In this document: positions 1 through 9,400 of the stretch, piece after piece
How positions within the stretch are numbered: position 1 is the first letter of the stretch
How the letters are laid out: each line of letters begins with the position of its first letter
Origin: an uncultured Paracoccaceae bacterium
GTDB lineage: Bacteria > Pseudomonadota > Alphaproteobacteria > Rhodobacterales > Rhodobacteraceae
Reading direction: 5' to 3'
Length of the DNA: 64,000 nucleotides
NCBI GenBank assembly: GCA_947489325.1
Contig: CANLDA010000014.1
Coordinates: forward strand, 1 to 64,000
Translations under genes and position numbers: made by a program
Notes under the pieces: generated by a model
What the model saw: the letters and a program-made list of their open reading frames with translations, nothing else
Told to the model about the DNA's origin: nothing
Database searches by the model: none

Positions 1-36
1 CTTCCCAATCTGATCAGTACGAAAAAGGATAAAATC

Positions 37-978
37 ATGGATAAACCAAACGTAGATACCGCAATCACACGGGATAGCGCCAAGGGTCAAATCGGTGAGG
101 TCAGCTACTCTGGCGTGCTGAGCTTTGCGCGCTGCAAATACACCAAAGATCTGACAGACGTTGATGTGGCGATTACCGGCATCCCATTTGATGTCAGCGT
201 GACACACCGCAACGGGTCCCGTTTTGGCCCGCGTCAGGTGCGTGAACTGTCCACCATGCTGGCATGGGATGCGCCTTATGGCTGGCCGGTAAACCCGTTG
301 GAAAAATTCAACATCATCGACTATGGTGATTGCGCGTTTGATCACGGCAAACTGCACGAAGCACCCGCCGCGATCGAAGAGCACATTTCAACCATTCTGA
401 ATGCAGGCGCGGCGGCGATCTCTATTGGTGGCGATCACTATACCACCTTGCCAAACCTGCGCGCACACGCGGCCAAGCACGGCCCGGTGTCGATTATTCA
501 GTTTGACGCCCATTCCGACACTTGGGTTGATGATGATCCAGAGCGTATGGACCATGGCACATTCATGTATCGCGCCATCCAAGAGGGCCTGATTGTACCG
601 GAGAAATCCGTGCAGGTCGGCATTCGCACCACCAATGAGGACACCCAAGGGTTCCACACATTGGATGCGCGTTCGGTTCATGAACATGGTCCCGTTGAAA
701 CCGCTAAGCGGATCAAGGAAATCGTGGGTGACAACAAGGTCTATCTGACCTTTGACATCGATGGGTTGGATCCAGCCTTTGCGCCGGGCACAGGCACACC
801 TGTGTTTGGTGGTCTGACATCGGGGCAGGTGGCAATCATCTTGCGCGACATTGCGGGGATTAACATCGTCGGCGGTGACGTGGTCGAGGTATCCCCGGCA
901 TACGACACAACCGGAGCCACAGCGATAGCGGGCTCTCAAATCGTTCTCGAACTTCTCTGCCTACTGGCGAATAAGTAA
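37..978 (+). CDS. speB: Agmatinase-like ureohydrolase (arginase family)
   Basis: A 313-residue cytosolic ureohydrolase that should hydrolyse a guanidino compound to urea and an amine with a two-manganese centre. The metal-binding motifs are in order: GGDHYTTL (about residues 131-138, H134), FDAHSDTW (156-163, D157/H159/D161) and FDIDGLDPAFAPGTG (239-253, D240/D242). Length matches bacterial agmatinases. The start is preceded by AAAGGA. An MFS transporter and an aldehyde dehydrogenase follow on the same strand, which suggests use of agmatine or another guanidino compound with oxidation of the aldehyde made from the released amine. Family members also act on guanidinobutyrate, guanidinopropionate or proclavaminate, and sequence alone does not settle the substrate. 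Family assignment is firm, substrate is not. Confidence 0.88.
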   Translation: MDKPNVDTAITRDSAKGQIGEVSYSGVLSFARCKYTKDLTDVDVAITGIPFDVSVTHRNGSRFGPRQVRELSTMLAWDAPYGWPVNPLEKFNIIDYGDCAFDHGKLHEAPAAIEEHISTILNAGAAAISIGGDHYTTLPNLRAHAAKHGPVSIIQFDAHSDTWVDDDPERMDHGTFMYRAIQEGLIVPEKSVQVGIRTTNEDTQGFHTLDARSVHEHGPVETAKRIKEIVGDNKVYLTFDIDGLDPAFAPGTGTPVFGGLTSGQVAIILRDIAGINIVGGDVVEVSPAYDTTGATAIAGSQIVLELLCLLANK

Positions 979-982
979 TCAC

Positions 983-1015
983 AAAAGCTCTGGATCATAA
1001 ATCCAGAGCTTTTTT
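983..1015 (+). terminator. Rho-independent terminator after the ureohydrolase gene
   Basis: A perfect 13-bp stem (983-995 with 1001-1013) around a CATAA loop, whose 3' arm runs into a T tract. It stands only 18 bases before the MFS start, so the downstream genes either depend on readthrough or have their own promoter. Confidence 0.85.
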
Positions 1016-1032
1016 CTTCCAAAGGTATCCTG

Positions 1033-2229
1033 ATGTTTTCCAAACTTCGTACAATGAATCCCGAAAGCACGCTGACCATCTGTTTGGCCAGCTTCGTTGG
1101 TGTTATGGCGCTAACCCCCTTGATGATTTTGCCTATTTTGGTTTTCGCCTATGATGAATTCTTGGGCTTTGGCCCGGATGTCGCGGGTCGTGTTTCGTCG
1201 GCAGGTCTGGCAGGCATCGCTCTCACCACGATCATTGTGGCATTGAAGGCCAAACACTGGTCTCTGGGCAAAGCCAGCACGCTGGGCATGGTCACAGTCG
1301 TGGTTTTCACCGCAATTGGCCTTTTCGTGCATAGCGTATGGCCTTTTACATTGCTTGTGTTCTTGGCTGGCCTTGGTGGTGGTGCCGCACAGGCGGCCGT
1401 TGCGGCGGCTTTGGCACGAAGCAACCAGCCCGAACGTTCGTTTGGAATTTACATTGGTTGGCAATTTGCTCTGCCCGCAGTTGGTTTCTGGTGGTTCCCG
1501 CGTTTGGTCGAAGGCCCCGGTTACAGCGAATTCCTATCGGGCTTTAACGCGATGCTGTTTGTTATCCTGATCCTCAGCGCGCTTGCATTGCTCGTCTCGC
1601 CAGTTCTATCGGCCTTCAAGCTGCGTTCTGAAGACGAAGGTGGCGAAATGGAATGGGGTTTGATCCTTAAACCTGCCGCGCTTTTGTCAGTGGTTGGCCT
1701 TGCGATCTATGGCGCTGCAAACGCATCCGTCTGGGCCTATTCCGAAGGCATGGGCGAAGATGCTGGACTGGATATTTATCAAACCGGCGACATCATTGCC
1801 TATGTTACCGGATTGTCGGTGCTTGGCCCCATTCTGGTGGTCTGGCTAAAGGATAAGATCGGTCACTATATTCCACTGATCGGTGGTATTTTGGCGCAGA
1901 TCATTGCAATGTATGTGTTGCTGACAATCCAGACGCCCACTGGCTATACTGTCGGTATCGGCATCTTTTCTGTGGCTTGGGCCTTCACATGGCCTTATTT
2001 CCTGAGCATTCAGGCAACATTTGACCACAGTGGTACGGTGACTTCGTTTGGCCAGTTTACCAACCTTGCGGGCAATGCCGTTGGGCCGTTGGTTGCAGCT
2101 TCCTTTGTTGGGGCAGATGGCAACTATGTCGGTGCGATCTGGGTTGCAGTCATCCTGTTTGTTGTGACGCTTGTCCCGATGCTGATGATCAAGACTGTGC
2201 GTCGCAAAGAGCTAATGGAAACTTCCTGA
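1033..2229 (+). CDS. MFS transporter
   Basis: A 398-residue integral inner-membrane protein with about 12 hydrophobic segments, the usual size and layout of a major facilitator superfamily carrier. A Gly/Ala-rich segment (GLGGGAAQAAVAAALA, about residues 114-129) lies in the first half and a charged loop near residues 198-206 separates the two six-helix halves. An AAAGG ribosome-binding site precedes the start. It lies between the ureohydrolase and an aldehyde dehydrogenase, so a likely role is import of their substrate, but nothing visible in the sequence fixes substrate or direction. Confidence 0.75.
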   Translation: MFSKLRTMNPESTLTICLASFVGVMALTPLMILPILVFAYDEFLGFGPDVAGRVSSAGLAGIALTTIIVALKAKHWSLGKASTLGMVTVVVFTAIGLFVHSVWPFTLLVFLAGLGGGAAQAAVAAALARSNQPERSFGIYIGWQFALPAVGFWWFPRLVEGPGYSEFLSGFNAMLFVILILSALALLVSPVLSAFKLRSEDEGGEMEWGLILKPAALLSVVGLAIYGAANASVWAYSEGMGEDAGLDIYQTGDIIAYVTGLSVLGPILVVWLKDKIGHYIPLIGGILAQIIAMYVLLTIQTPTGYTVGIGIFSVAWAFTWPYFLSIQATFDHSGTVTSFGQFTNLAGNAVGPLVAASFVGADGNYVGAIWVAVILFVVTLVPMLMIKTVRRKELMETS

Positions 2230-2233
2230 GCCT

Positions 2234-2275
2234 GATACTGCCCGGCCGTACAACTTGCGGCCGGGTATCAATTTT
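2234..2275 (+). terminator. Terminator-like hairpin after the MFS gene
   Basis: GATAC and CCCGGCCG (2234-2248) pair with CGGCCGGG and TATC (2258-2269), with a two-base bulge, followed by AATTTT. It lies 15 bases before the next gene's GGAG and should dampen transcription into the dehydrogenase gene. Confidence 0.7.
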
Positions 2276-2290
2276 CCCGGAGCAGATGAA

Positions 2291-3748
2291 ATGACACAAA
2301 ATCCACTATTATCTCGGACGAAGACTGTATTTATCAACGGTGATTGGCGTGATGGCAGTGGGGCCGCACCTTTGAAGGTGATGAACCCGTCCACAGGCGA
2401 AGTTGTAACAGAAATCCCTACTGGTGGTGCGTCAGATGTCGAGGCCGCTGCCAAGGCAGCCGCCGCGGCATTTGGTCCATGGAAAGCCTTGCCCTCAGCC
2501 AAACGCGCAGAATATCTGCGCGCGATTGCCAAGGGGTTGGGGGATCGTCACGATCAACTGGTCAATGTGCAAATGACCGTCAGCGGCAAGCCACGGATCG
2601 AATCCGAAATCGACGTGGGTGACGCCATTGCCTGTTTCGAATATTACGCCAGCTTGGCGGATGGGCTTGATGCACGTCAGGACGCATCCGTGGCCCACGC
2701 GGGGGGCGATCATGTGGGCCGTGTGCGTCACGAACCGGTTGGCCCTGTGGGCATGATCGTGCCGTGGAACTTTCCGTTAGTTACCAGCGCATGGAAATTG
2801 GCACCGGCTTTGGCTGCCGGCTGTACGGCGGTGGTGAAAACATCAGAAATGACCCCGCTGATCGAGCTGGCCTACGGCGATATCGCAGCCGAAATCGGAT
2901 TGCCCGCTGGAGTGATCAATTTTGTGACCGGGGCGGCAGACGTGGGCATCGCCATCAGCGCAGCACCTGAATTCCGCAAAGTCTCCTTCACTGGATCGAA
3001 CATGGTGGGTGCATTGGTGATGCAGGCCGTATCAAAACGGTGCTTACCTGTGGCGTTGGAACTGGGCGGTAAATCCCCGATAATCGTGACCGAGGATGCC
3101 GATCTGGACACAGCACTTGATTGTGTGCTGGGTGGCGTCTTTTACAACGCCGGTCAGATGTGTTCAGCCACTTCGCGCTTGATGGTCCATCAAAACCTTG
3201 AGGCCAAGTTGATCGAGGGTCTTGTGGAACGTTCAAAGGCGATGCAGGTTTCCTCGCCCTTCGATGAAAGTTGCGAGATGGGCCCGATCACCACCCGTCA
3301 GCAATTTACCAAGATCCGCGAATATTTGGACGGTGCCAAAGCGGATGATTTGGATTGTGTTGTGGGTGGCGATGCGCTGGCTGAAGGGCCTGGCAACTTT
3401 ATCGCGCCAACGATCTATCGTAATGTGCCATCTGACAATCGTATCTGGCGCGAAGAAGTGTTTGGCCCGGTTCTGGCCACCACAACCTTTGCCTCCGACG
3501 AAGAAGCCCTGCAAATCGCCAATGATACCCATTACGGGCTGGTCGGATCGGTTGTGTGTGGTGACCCTGCACGCGGCAAAACCCTGTGTGACGGCATTGA
3601 AGCCGGGCAAATCTGGTACAACACCCCCCAAATCGTCTATCCCGACAGTGCATGGGGCGGCTTTAAGGCCAGCGGCATTGGTCGCGAACTCGGACCATGG
3701 GGTCTGTCAGGCTTTCAAGGTGTCAAACACGTAACCGCGCCCTGCTAA
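2291..3748 (+). CDS. NAD(P)-dependent aldehyde dehydrogenase (ALDH superfamily)
   Basis: A 485-residue cytosolic aldehyde dehydrogenase. The catalytic Glu sits in LELGGKSP and the nucleophilic Cys in GQMCSATSR. GPVGMIVPWNFP and the nucleotide-binding FTGS are also present. The ATG at 2291 is preferred because GGAG stands eight bases upstream; an earlier in-frame start at 2255 would add 12 unlikely residues overlapping the hairpin. The middle of the protein (SEIDVGDAIACFEYYA) resembles betaine-aldehyde/aminoaldehyde dehydrogenases. Its neighbours (ureohydrolase, transporter) favour an aminoaldehyde or guanidinoaldehyde substrate. It is about 10 kb from betI-betC, so calling it betB is not justified by position. 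Confidence 0.85.
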   Translation: MTQNPLLSRTKTVFINGDWRDGSGAAPLKVMNPSTGEVVTEIPTGGASDVEAAAKAAAAAFGPWKALPSAKRAEYLRAIAKGLGDRHDQLVNVQMTVSGKPRIESEIDVGDAIACFEYYASLADGLDARQDASVAHAGGDHVGRVRHEPVGPVGMIVPWNFPLVTSAWKLAPALAAGCTAVVKTSEMTPLIELAYGDIAAEIGLPAGVINFVTGAADVGIAISAAPEFRKVSFTGSNMVGALVMQAVSKRCLPVALELGGKSPIIVTEDADLDTALDCVLGGVFYNAGQMCSATSRLMVHQNLEAKLIEGLVERSKAMQVSSPFDESCEMGPITTRQQFTKIREYLDGAKADDLDCVVGGDALAEGPGNFIAPTIYRNVPSDNRIWREEVFGPVLATTTFASDEEALQIANDTHYGLVGSVVCGDPARGKTLCDGIEAGQIWYNTPQIVYPDSAWGGFKASGIGRELGPWGLSGFQGVKHVTAPC

Positions 3749-3793
3749 TGTGATATGCAGGTGGCCTTGGCCAATTTATTGATGAGAGATGAC

Positions 3794-3829
3794 AAGGGGC
3801 CGGTTCGCGAGATGCGAAACCGGCCCCTT
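3794..3829 (+). terminator. Strong hairpin after the aldehyde dehydrogenase gene
   Basis: A 15-16-bp stem (3794-3808 with 3814-3829) with one bulged base and a short loop, GC-rich in the centre, followed by TAAATT rather than a full T run. It is the only clear structure in the 264-base gap 3749-4012, which otherwise shows no gene. Confidence 0.6.
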
Positions 3830-4012
3830 AAATTCGTGGGGGCGGGGGGAATTGTGCCTGATTGTGCGGCACGCGTATCTGTCTGTGGTGTTTGTCTTTG
3901 AGACGTAAGAAGCCGCCTTTGACCCAATCCCGCCTTTCATTGTTCTAAAAATATCCATTCCTCTCTTTGTGCCTCTTGCCCGGCATCTTTTTAACCGCTA
4001 GGCCATTTCCTC

Positions 4013-4831
4013 ATGAAAATCCTGTTTCTCGGAGATGTCATGGGGCGCGCGGGGCGTGCTGCTGTGAAAGACCACCTGCCGCGGTTGCGCACCGATTGGC
4101 GGTTGGATTTTGTTGTGGTGAATGGTGAAAATGCCAGCAATGGCATGGGGCTGTCCGGCGATCATGCCAAGGGCCTGTTTGAGGCCGGCGCTGATTGTGT
4201 GACCCTTGGTGATCATGCCTTTGATCAAAAGGACATGATGCAATACATCCAACAAGACAACCGTATCATTCGCCCAATCAACTATGCTCATGGCGACGTG
4301 CCGGGACGCGGATTTCGCGTGTTTGAAGCGCGCGGCGGGCGTAAGGTGCTGGTGATGCAGGTCTTGGGGCAGGTCTTTATGAAGCGTCCGTTTGATGATC
4401 CGTTTTCCGCCGTGGAAAAGGTTCTGAAATCACACCCGCGTGGCGGCATGGTGCAGGCCAGCATCATCGATGTGCACTGCGAGGCCACCTCGGAAAAGAT
4501 GGGCATGGGTCATTTCTGTGATGGTAAGGCGTCTTTGGTTGTGGGTACGCACACCCATGTACCTACCGCGGATACGCAAATTCTACCCGGTGGCACCGCC
4601 TTTCAATCGGACGCAGGCATGTGTGGTGACTATAACTCTGTCATCGGCATGGAAAAGGCGGAGCCCATGCGCCGTTTTGTAACGGGTATGCCTAAGGCAC
4701 GCTTTACTCCAGCATTGGGCGAGGCGACGCTGTCTGGCGTTTATGTTGAAACCGATGATCGCACCGGCGCGGCAACGCGCATTGAAATGGTGCGTCAAGG
4801 TGGGCGCCTCAGCCAATCAGGCCCCACGTGA
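4013..4831 (+). CDS. YmdB-family metallophosphoesterase
   Basis: A 272-residue cytosolic calcineurin-like phosphoesterase of the YmdB/TIGR00282 type. In order: GDVMGRAG near the N-terminus, VVNGENASNG, TLGDHAFD, DVHCEATSEKMG and VGTHTHVPTAD, which supply the Asp, Asn, Glu and His metal ligands of the family. Characterised members hydrolyse 2',3'-cyclic nucleotides and affect RNA turnover or biofilm behaviour in Bacillus. The role in alphaproteobacteria is not established here. The stop codon overlaps the GTG start of the following transporter by four bases (GTGA), implying coupled translation. Confidence 0.85.
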   Translation: MKILFLGDVMGRAGRAAVKDHLPRLRTDWRLDFVVVNGENASNGMGLSGDHAKGLFEAGADCVTLGDHAFDQKDMMQYIQQDNRIIRPINYAHGDVPGRGFRVFEARGGRKVLVMQVLGQVFMKRPFDDPFSAVEKVLKSHPRGGMVQASIIDVHCEATSEKMGMGHFCDGKASLVVGTHTHVPTADTQILPGGTAFQSDAGMCGDYNSVIGMEKAEPMRRFVTGMPKARFTPALGEATLSGVYVETDDRTGAATRIEMVRQGGRLSQSGPT

Positions 4832-5721
4832 CCAAAACACATCCCATGTTCGCCCTATTGTTGTTTGGGGCGGGTTGGGGGCTGTCGCTCCCTTTGGCAA
4901 AAATTGTTGTTAACGCCGGATACAAACCCTTTGGCTTGGTTTTTTGGCAATTGGTGATTGGCGCAGTCACCATGGCCGCACTACGGCTTGTCACGAATAA
5001 AACCTTGCGCATGCCTCCTCGATTGCTGTGGTTCTTTACGTTGATTGCAGTGTCCGGGACATTATTGCCCAACACGTTTTCCTATCGCGCAGCCTATCAT
5101 CTGCCTGCGGGGGTGATGTCGATGGTTTTGTCAGTTGTGCCTTTGTTGTCGTTTCCGATTGCCATGGGCATGGGGATTGATCGTTTCAACGTACTTCGCC
5201 TTATTGGGTTGTGCATCGGCCTTTCTGGTGTGGTCATTTTGGCCGGGCCGCAAAGTTTGCCGAACCCTGCCATGATCCTTTGGGTGCCTGTCGCCCTGAT
5301 TGCCCCGCTGTGTTATGCCACCGAAGGCAATATCGTTGCTAAGTGGGGAACACATGGCTTAGGGCCCGGGCAAGTTCTCTATGGTGCAAGCGTTATCGGC
5401 AGTGTGCTGGCCTTGCCTCTTGCGTGGGGAACTGGGCAATTCATCAACCCGCTGGCCATCACCTGGGGTGTTCCAGAAGCCTCATTCATCGCATTATCCG
5501 TTATACACGTTGTGGTCTATTCAGGATATGTCTGGCTGGTCAATCGTGCAGGATCGGTGTTTGCCTCACAGGTTGCATATTGTGTCACGGGGTTTGGGGT
5601 GATCTGGTCCATGATTTTGCTTGGTGAAACCTATTCTCTATGGGTTTGGGCGGCTCTGGGCCTGATCGTGTTTGGTATGTTGCTTGTGCAACCACGCGAC
5701 AAGGCGACGCTTGCACAATAG
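4828..5721 (+). CDS. DMT superfamily (EamA) transporter
   Basis: A 297-residue membrane protein with about ten hydrophobic segments arranged as two EamA repeats, typical of drug/metabolite transporter carriers. The GTG start overlaps the preceding stop. An internal ATG at 4846 (MFALLLFGAG) is an alternative start that would drop six residues before the first helix. Substrate is not predictable: family members move amino acids, nucleotides, sugars or drugs. The tight overlap suggests co-expression with the phosphoesterase rather than shared chemistry. Confidence 0.78.
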   Translation: MTKTHPMFALLLFGAGWGLSLPLAKIVVNAGYKPFGLVFWQLVIGAVTMAALRLVTNKTLRMPPRLLWFFTLIAVSGTLLPNTFSYRAAYHLPAGVMSMVLSVVPLLSFPIAMGMGIDRFNVLRLIGLCIGLSGVVILAGPQSLPNPAMILWVPVALIAPLCYATEGNIVAKWGTHGLGPGQVLYGASVIGSVLALPLAWGTGQFINPLAITWGVPEASFIALSVIHVVVYSGYVWLVNRAGSVFASQVAYCVTGFGVIWSMILLGETYSLWVWAALGLIVFGMLLVQPRDKATLAQ

Positions 5722-5766
5722 GTCGGCTTGGGGGAAACTAGACCCCAAGCTAACGCCGGGTATCTT

Positions 5767-7545
5767 ATGGAATTTTTCCAATTTTCTGAAACGACACAGG
5801 CGGTTTTGACGCTGCTGACTGTTGGGGTCATGTTTGTGCTGTTCTTGCGCGAAACCTATCCCACCGAAGTGGTTGCCATGGCAGGGGTTGCCGGGCTTTT
5901 GGCGCTGGGGGTGTTGCCCTATGATGCGGCGCTGTCGGTTCTCTCTAATCCTGCGCCTTGGACCATTGCGGCGATGTTCATCGTGATGGGCGCGCTTGTG
6001 CGCACCGGTGCTCTTAGCACTTTTACCCATATGGCCGACAAACAAGCCCGAACAAACCCCAAGTTGGCCATTGCAATGTTGATGGCCTTTGTCGTGGCGG
6101 CTTCGGCCGTGGTTAGCAACACACCGGTGGTGGTGGTGATGATCCCGGTTTTCACGCAACTTGCGCGCACATTGGGCGTATCCGTGTCAAAAATGCTGAT
6201 CCCCCTCAGCTATGCGGCCATCCTTGGGGGAACCCTTACTCTGATCGGAACATCCACAAACCTGTTGGTAGATGGGGTTGCGCGCGCGCAAGGCTTGGAA
6301 AAGTTTACGATATTTGAGGTTACACCGTTGGGTGTGATCCTTGTGATCTGGGGCATGATCTATCTGCGGTTTATCGCGCCGCGCCTGCTGCCGGATCGCG
6401 ACAGTATGGCCAACCTTTTGGGCAACCGCACTGCCATGAAATTTTTCACCGAGGCCGTGGTGCCGCCTGACTCCAACCTGATTGGGCGTGAGGTAACAGG
6501 CGTGCAACTCTTTAAACGCGAAGGCGTGCGTCTGATTGATGTGGTGCGCGGGGATATCTCTCTGCGGCGCAATCTTAAGGACGTGTCCTTACAAGTGGGC
6601 GACCGCGTGGTCTTGCGCACAAAAATGACCGAGCTCCTCAGCCTGCAACGCGACAAAAGCCTTAAACGTGTGGATCAGGTATCTGCCGTAGAGACCACCA
6701 CGGTCGAGGTGCTAATCACGCCGGGATGCCGCATGGTGGGCCGCCGACTTGGTTCTATGCGCCTGCGTCGCCGGTATGGGGTCTATACGCTCGCCGTACA
6801 TCGGCGAAACCAGAATATTGGCATGCAGTTGGACGATCTTGTTGTGCGCGTGGGTGACACGCTGCTGCTGGAAGGTGCGCCCGAAGACGTCCACCGTCTG
6901 GCAAGTGATATGGATATGGTTGACGTCAGCCAACCTTCTGAACGCGAGTACCGTCGCAGCCATGCGCCGATTGCTCTTCTCGCTTTATTGGGGCTGGTCG
7001 TGCTCGCAGGGTTTGGTGTTGCGCCGATTTTCTTGCTGTCCATTCTCGCGGTTGCGGTGGTTCTCATCACCCGTTGCATTGATGCGGATGAGGCGTTTGA
7101 GGGTGTTGATGGCCGTCTTCTCGCGTTGATTTTCGCCATGCTTGCCATCGGTCAAGCACTTGAGGCCTCCGGTGCCGTGCGCTTGATAGTCGAGGCCGTG
7201 GCCCCTTGGCTGGGTATGCTGCCACCCTTCCTTGTGGTGTGGGCGATTTACCTGCTCACCTCTGTGTTAACCGAGATGGTCAGCAATAACGCCGTTGCTG
7301 TGGTTGTTACCCCCATCGCTGTGGGCCTCGCAGGGGCTATGGGCATTGATCCGCGTCCCTTAGTGGTGGCTGTCATGGTGGCTGCGTCGGCCTCTTTCGC
7401 AACACCTATCGGCTACCAAACCAATATGTTGGTCTATGGTCCCGGCGGCTATAAGTTCTCTGATTTCCTGCGCGTGGGCATCCCGCTCAACCTTAGCGTC
7501 GGCATCCTTGCAAGTTTGATCATTCCGTTTCTCTGGCCGCTATAA
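5767..7545 (+). CDS. SLC13-family permease with two TrkA-C domains
   Basis: About 592 residues. Hydrophobic segments fill the first roughly 210 residues, then come two soluble TrkA-C (RCK_C-like) domains at about residues 215-305 and 310-395, then a second membrane half. This is the layout of SLC13-type anion:sodium symporters of the SAC1/YfbS kind. Both halves carry repeated helical-hairpin motifs (VVVVMIPVFTQLA and TSVLTEMVSNNAVAVVV), and GTSTNL follows the first. The ATG at 5767 (MEFFQF) is preferred over a TTG at 5728. Substrate may be sulfate or a dicarboxylate. A paralogue of the same architecture faces it at 7628. Confidence 0.8.
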   Translation: MEFFQFSETTQAVLTLLTVGVMFVLFLRETYPTEVVAMAGVAGLLALGVLPYDAALSVLSNPAPWTIAAMFIVMGALVRTGALSTFTHMADKQARTNPKLAIAMLMAFVVAASAVVSNTPVVVVMIPVFTQLARTLGVSVSKMLIPLSYAAILGGTLTLIGTSTNLLVDGVARAQGLEKFTIFEVTPLGVILVIWGMIYLRFIAPRLLPDRDSMANLLGNRTAMKFFTEAVVPPDSNLIGREVTGVQLFKREGVRLIDVVRGDISLRRNLKDVSLQVGDRVVLRTKMTELLSLQRDKSLKRVDQVSAVETTTVEVLITPGCRMVGRRLGSMRLRRRYGVYTLAVHRRNQNIGMQLDDLVVRVGDTLLLEGAPEDVHRLASDMDMVDVSQPSEREYRRSHAPIALLALLGLVVLAGFGVAPIFLLSILAVAVVLITRCIDADEAFEGVDGRLLALIFAMLAIGQALEASGAVRLIVEAVAPWLGMLPPFLVVWAIYLLTSVLTEMVSNNAVAVVVTPIAVGLAGAMGIDPRPLVVAVMVAASASFATPIGYQTNMLVYGPGGYKFSDFLRVGIPLNLSVGILASLIIPFLWPL

Positions 7546-7558
7546 AAACGGCTTTGGG

Positions 7559-7618
7559 CTTCTTCTTGGTAAAAATATCCTGGGGTGAATGCGGCGTGCC
7601 GCAGAGGGGCAAAGCCCC
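7559..7618. repeat. Intergenic G/C-hairpin repeat, copy 1
   Basis: The core CTTCTTCTTGG...AAATATCC (7559-7580) is followed by small hairpins GCGGC/GCCGC (7591-7602) and GGGGC/GCCCC (7606-7618). The same core recurs at 22467, 26432 and 59911. It fills the space between two convergent transporter genes and may serve as their shared 3' structure. Confidence 0.6.
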
Positions 7619-7627
7619 TTTTTACCG

Positions 7628-9400
7628 CTATAAAGGCCAGAACACCAAAATGGCCGGAATGGATACTGCCACTACAAGAATTTCCAAAGGCAGTCCCAAC
7701 CGCCAATAATCACCAAACTTATACCCACCGGGACCAAGGATCAGAGTATTATTCTTGTGTCCAATAGGCGTAAGGAACGCTGAACTTGCGGCCACGGCGA
7801 CAGCCATCAAGAAGGGGTCCGCTGATACGTTCAAACTCTGTGCCATCTGAATGCCAACAGGTGCGGCAACGATGGTGGTGGCAGTGTTATTTAGAACATC
7901 CGACAGGGTCATCGTGACCAACATCAATACAGTCAGAATGGCCCAGGAGGGCATGCCTTGGGTCAGATCAACCAGCGTGCTGGCAATCAATTCTGTCCCT
8001 CCAGCCCCTTCAAGTGCGGCACCAAGTGGGATCATCGAGCCCAACAGCACCACCACGGGCCATTCAATATGATCATAAAGCTCAGACAGGGGAATGATTT
8101 TGGTCAGCACATAGGCCACAACCACCAAGCCAAGTGCAATGGGTAGATAGATGATGCCTAAAGAGGCCGCAATAACGGCACCAACGAACAGGCCAATCGC
8201 CAACCATGTCTTGCTGTCATTGGTCACGGTCAATCCGCGATCCGCCAGCGGCAAACATCCCAGCCAATCGGTCACGTCCGGCCCGCGCCCGGTGGGGACC
8301 AACAACAACAGAATATCGCCGGGTTTCACCTCGGTTTTGCGCAAATGCTCGCGAATACGCGTGCCTTGGCGGGAAATCCCCATCAGTATGGCGCTCTGAC
8401 GCCATGACAGCCCCAAGCGTTCGACCGTTTTGCCAGCAATTCGCGCGGTTTCAGGAACCACCACTTCGATCACATCCAGCCCTTCTCCTGCCGCCTTTAG
8501 GCGTTCCTCGCGCTGGGTGTCGGCAAAATTCAACGACAAAGCAGCGCGAAATTCATCCAGCGCGTCCGGTGAGGCCTCAAGGATCAAGGTGTCATCGGCC
8601 TGTAAGATCGTGTTGCGCGCCGCGCCATAGCGGCGCTTGCCGTTGCGGATCAGGCCCAGAATGGCAACATCCGTTTTGGCCGCATCTTCGTCCAGCTCGG
8701 CAAGACGTTTGCCTATCTGTTTGCTGTCTTCGGGCACGGTCAACTCGGCAATATATTCCGCCACATCGGCCAATCTGCTGCCGGCGTCATCGCGGCTTGG
8801 AATAAAGCGCCAACCAATCAACGCCACAAAGGCCAGACCAACAAGTGCGGTTATCCCTCCAACGGGTGCGAAATCAAACATGCGGAAAGGTTCGCCCAAA
8901 GCGTCTTCGCGGATAGAGGCGATGATGATATTGGGCGGTGTGCCGATCAATGTCGCCATACCGCCAAGAATGGTGGCAAACGACAAGGGCATTAATGACA
9001 GGCCGGGGCTGCGCCCAGCTTTGCGCGCGGTCTGGATGTCCACCGGCATCAACAATGCCAGCGCCGCGACGTTGTTCATAAAGGCTGACAATACCGCGCC
9101 AATGCCTCCCATCAATGCGATATGCCCGCCCAAACGTCGTGAGCTGTCCACCAATGTACGAGTGATCAGAAACACGGCGCCCGACCGCACCAATCCGGCC
9201 GAGACCACCAATACCAAAGCCACCACAAGGGTTGCCGGATGTCCAAAGCCAGAAAACGCGTCTTTGGCAGGAACAACCCCCAGCACGACGCCGACCAAGA
9301 GGGCAGAAAATGCCACCAGATCATAACGGAACTTTCCCCACAAAAGCAGTGCAAACACTGCGCCAAAAAGGGAAAATAGGATGATCTGGTCTTGGGTCAT
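7628..9400 (-). CDS. SLC13-family permease with two TrkA-C domains (paralogue)
   Basis: About 590 residues in the same order as the gene at 5767: membrane half, two TrkA-C domains (about residues 200-375), membrane half. Recognisable motifs are ATLIGTPPNIII in the first half and LSDVLNNTATTIV in the second, both SLC13/ArsB-NhaD helical-hairpin signatures. The ATG at 9400 has AGGAAGGA directly upstream; a longer frame to 9445 lacks this. The two genes are convergent and diverged in sequence, so they probably handle different anions. Substrate is unknown. Confidence 0.8.
   Translation of the reverse strand: MTQDQIILFSLFGAVFALLLWGKFRYDLVAFSALLVGVVLGVVPAKDAFSGFGHPATLVVALVLVVSAGLVRSGAVFLITRTLVDSSRRLGGHIALMGGIGAVLSAFMNNVAALALLMPVDIQTARKAGRSPGLSLMPLSFATILGGMATLIGTPPNIIIASIREDALGEPFRMFDFAPVGGITALVGLAFVALIGWRFIPSRDDAGSRLADVAEYIAELTVPEDSKQIGKRLAELDEDAAKTDVAILGLIRNGKRRYGAARNTILQADDTLILEASPDALDEFRAALSLNFADTQREERLKAAGEGLDVIEVVVPETARIAGKTVERLGLSWRQSAILMGISRQGTRIREHLRKTEVKPGDILLLLVPTGRGPDVTDWLGCLPLADRGLTVTNDSKTWLAIGLFVGAVIAASLGIIYLPIALGLVVVAYVLTKIIPLSELYDHIEWPVVVLLGSMIPLGAALEGAGGTELIASTLVDLTQGMPSWAILTVLMLVTMTLSDVLNNTATTIVAAPVGIQMAQSLNVSADPFLMAVAVAASSAFLTPIGHKNNTLILGPGGYKFGDYWRLGLPLEILVVAVSIPAILVFWPL

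Noticed and set aside
2291-3748. Assignment of the aldehyde dehydrogenase as betB
   Set aside because: It is about 10 kb from betI-betC, lies beside a ureohydrolase, and has no visible BetI operator; aminoaldehyde specificity is equally possible.
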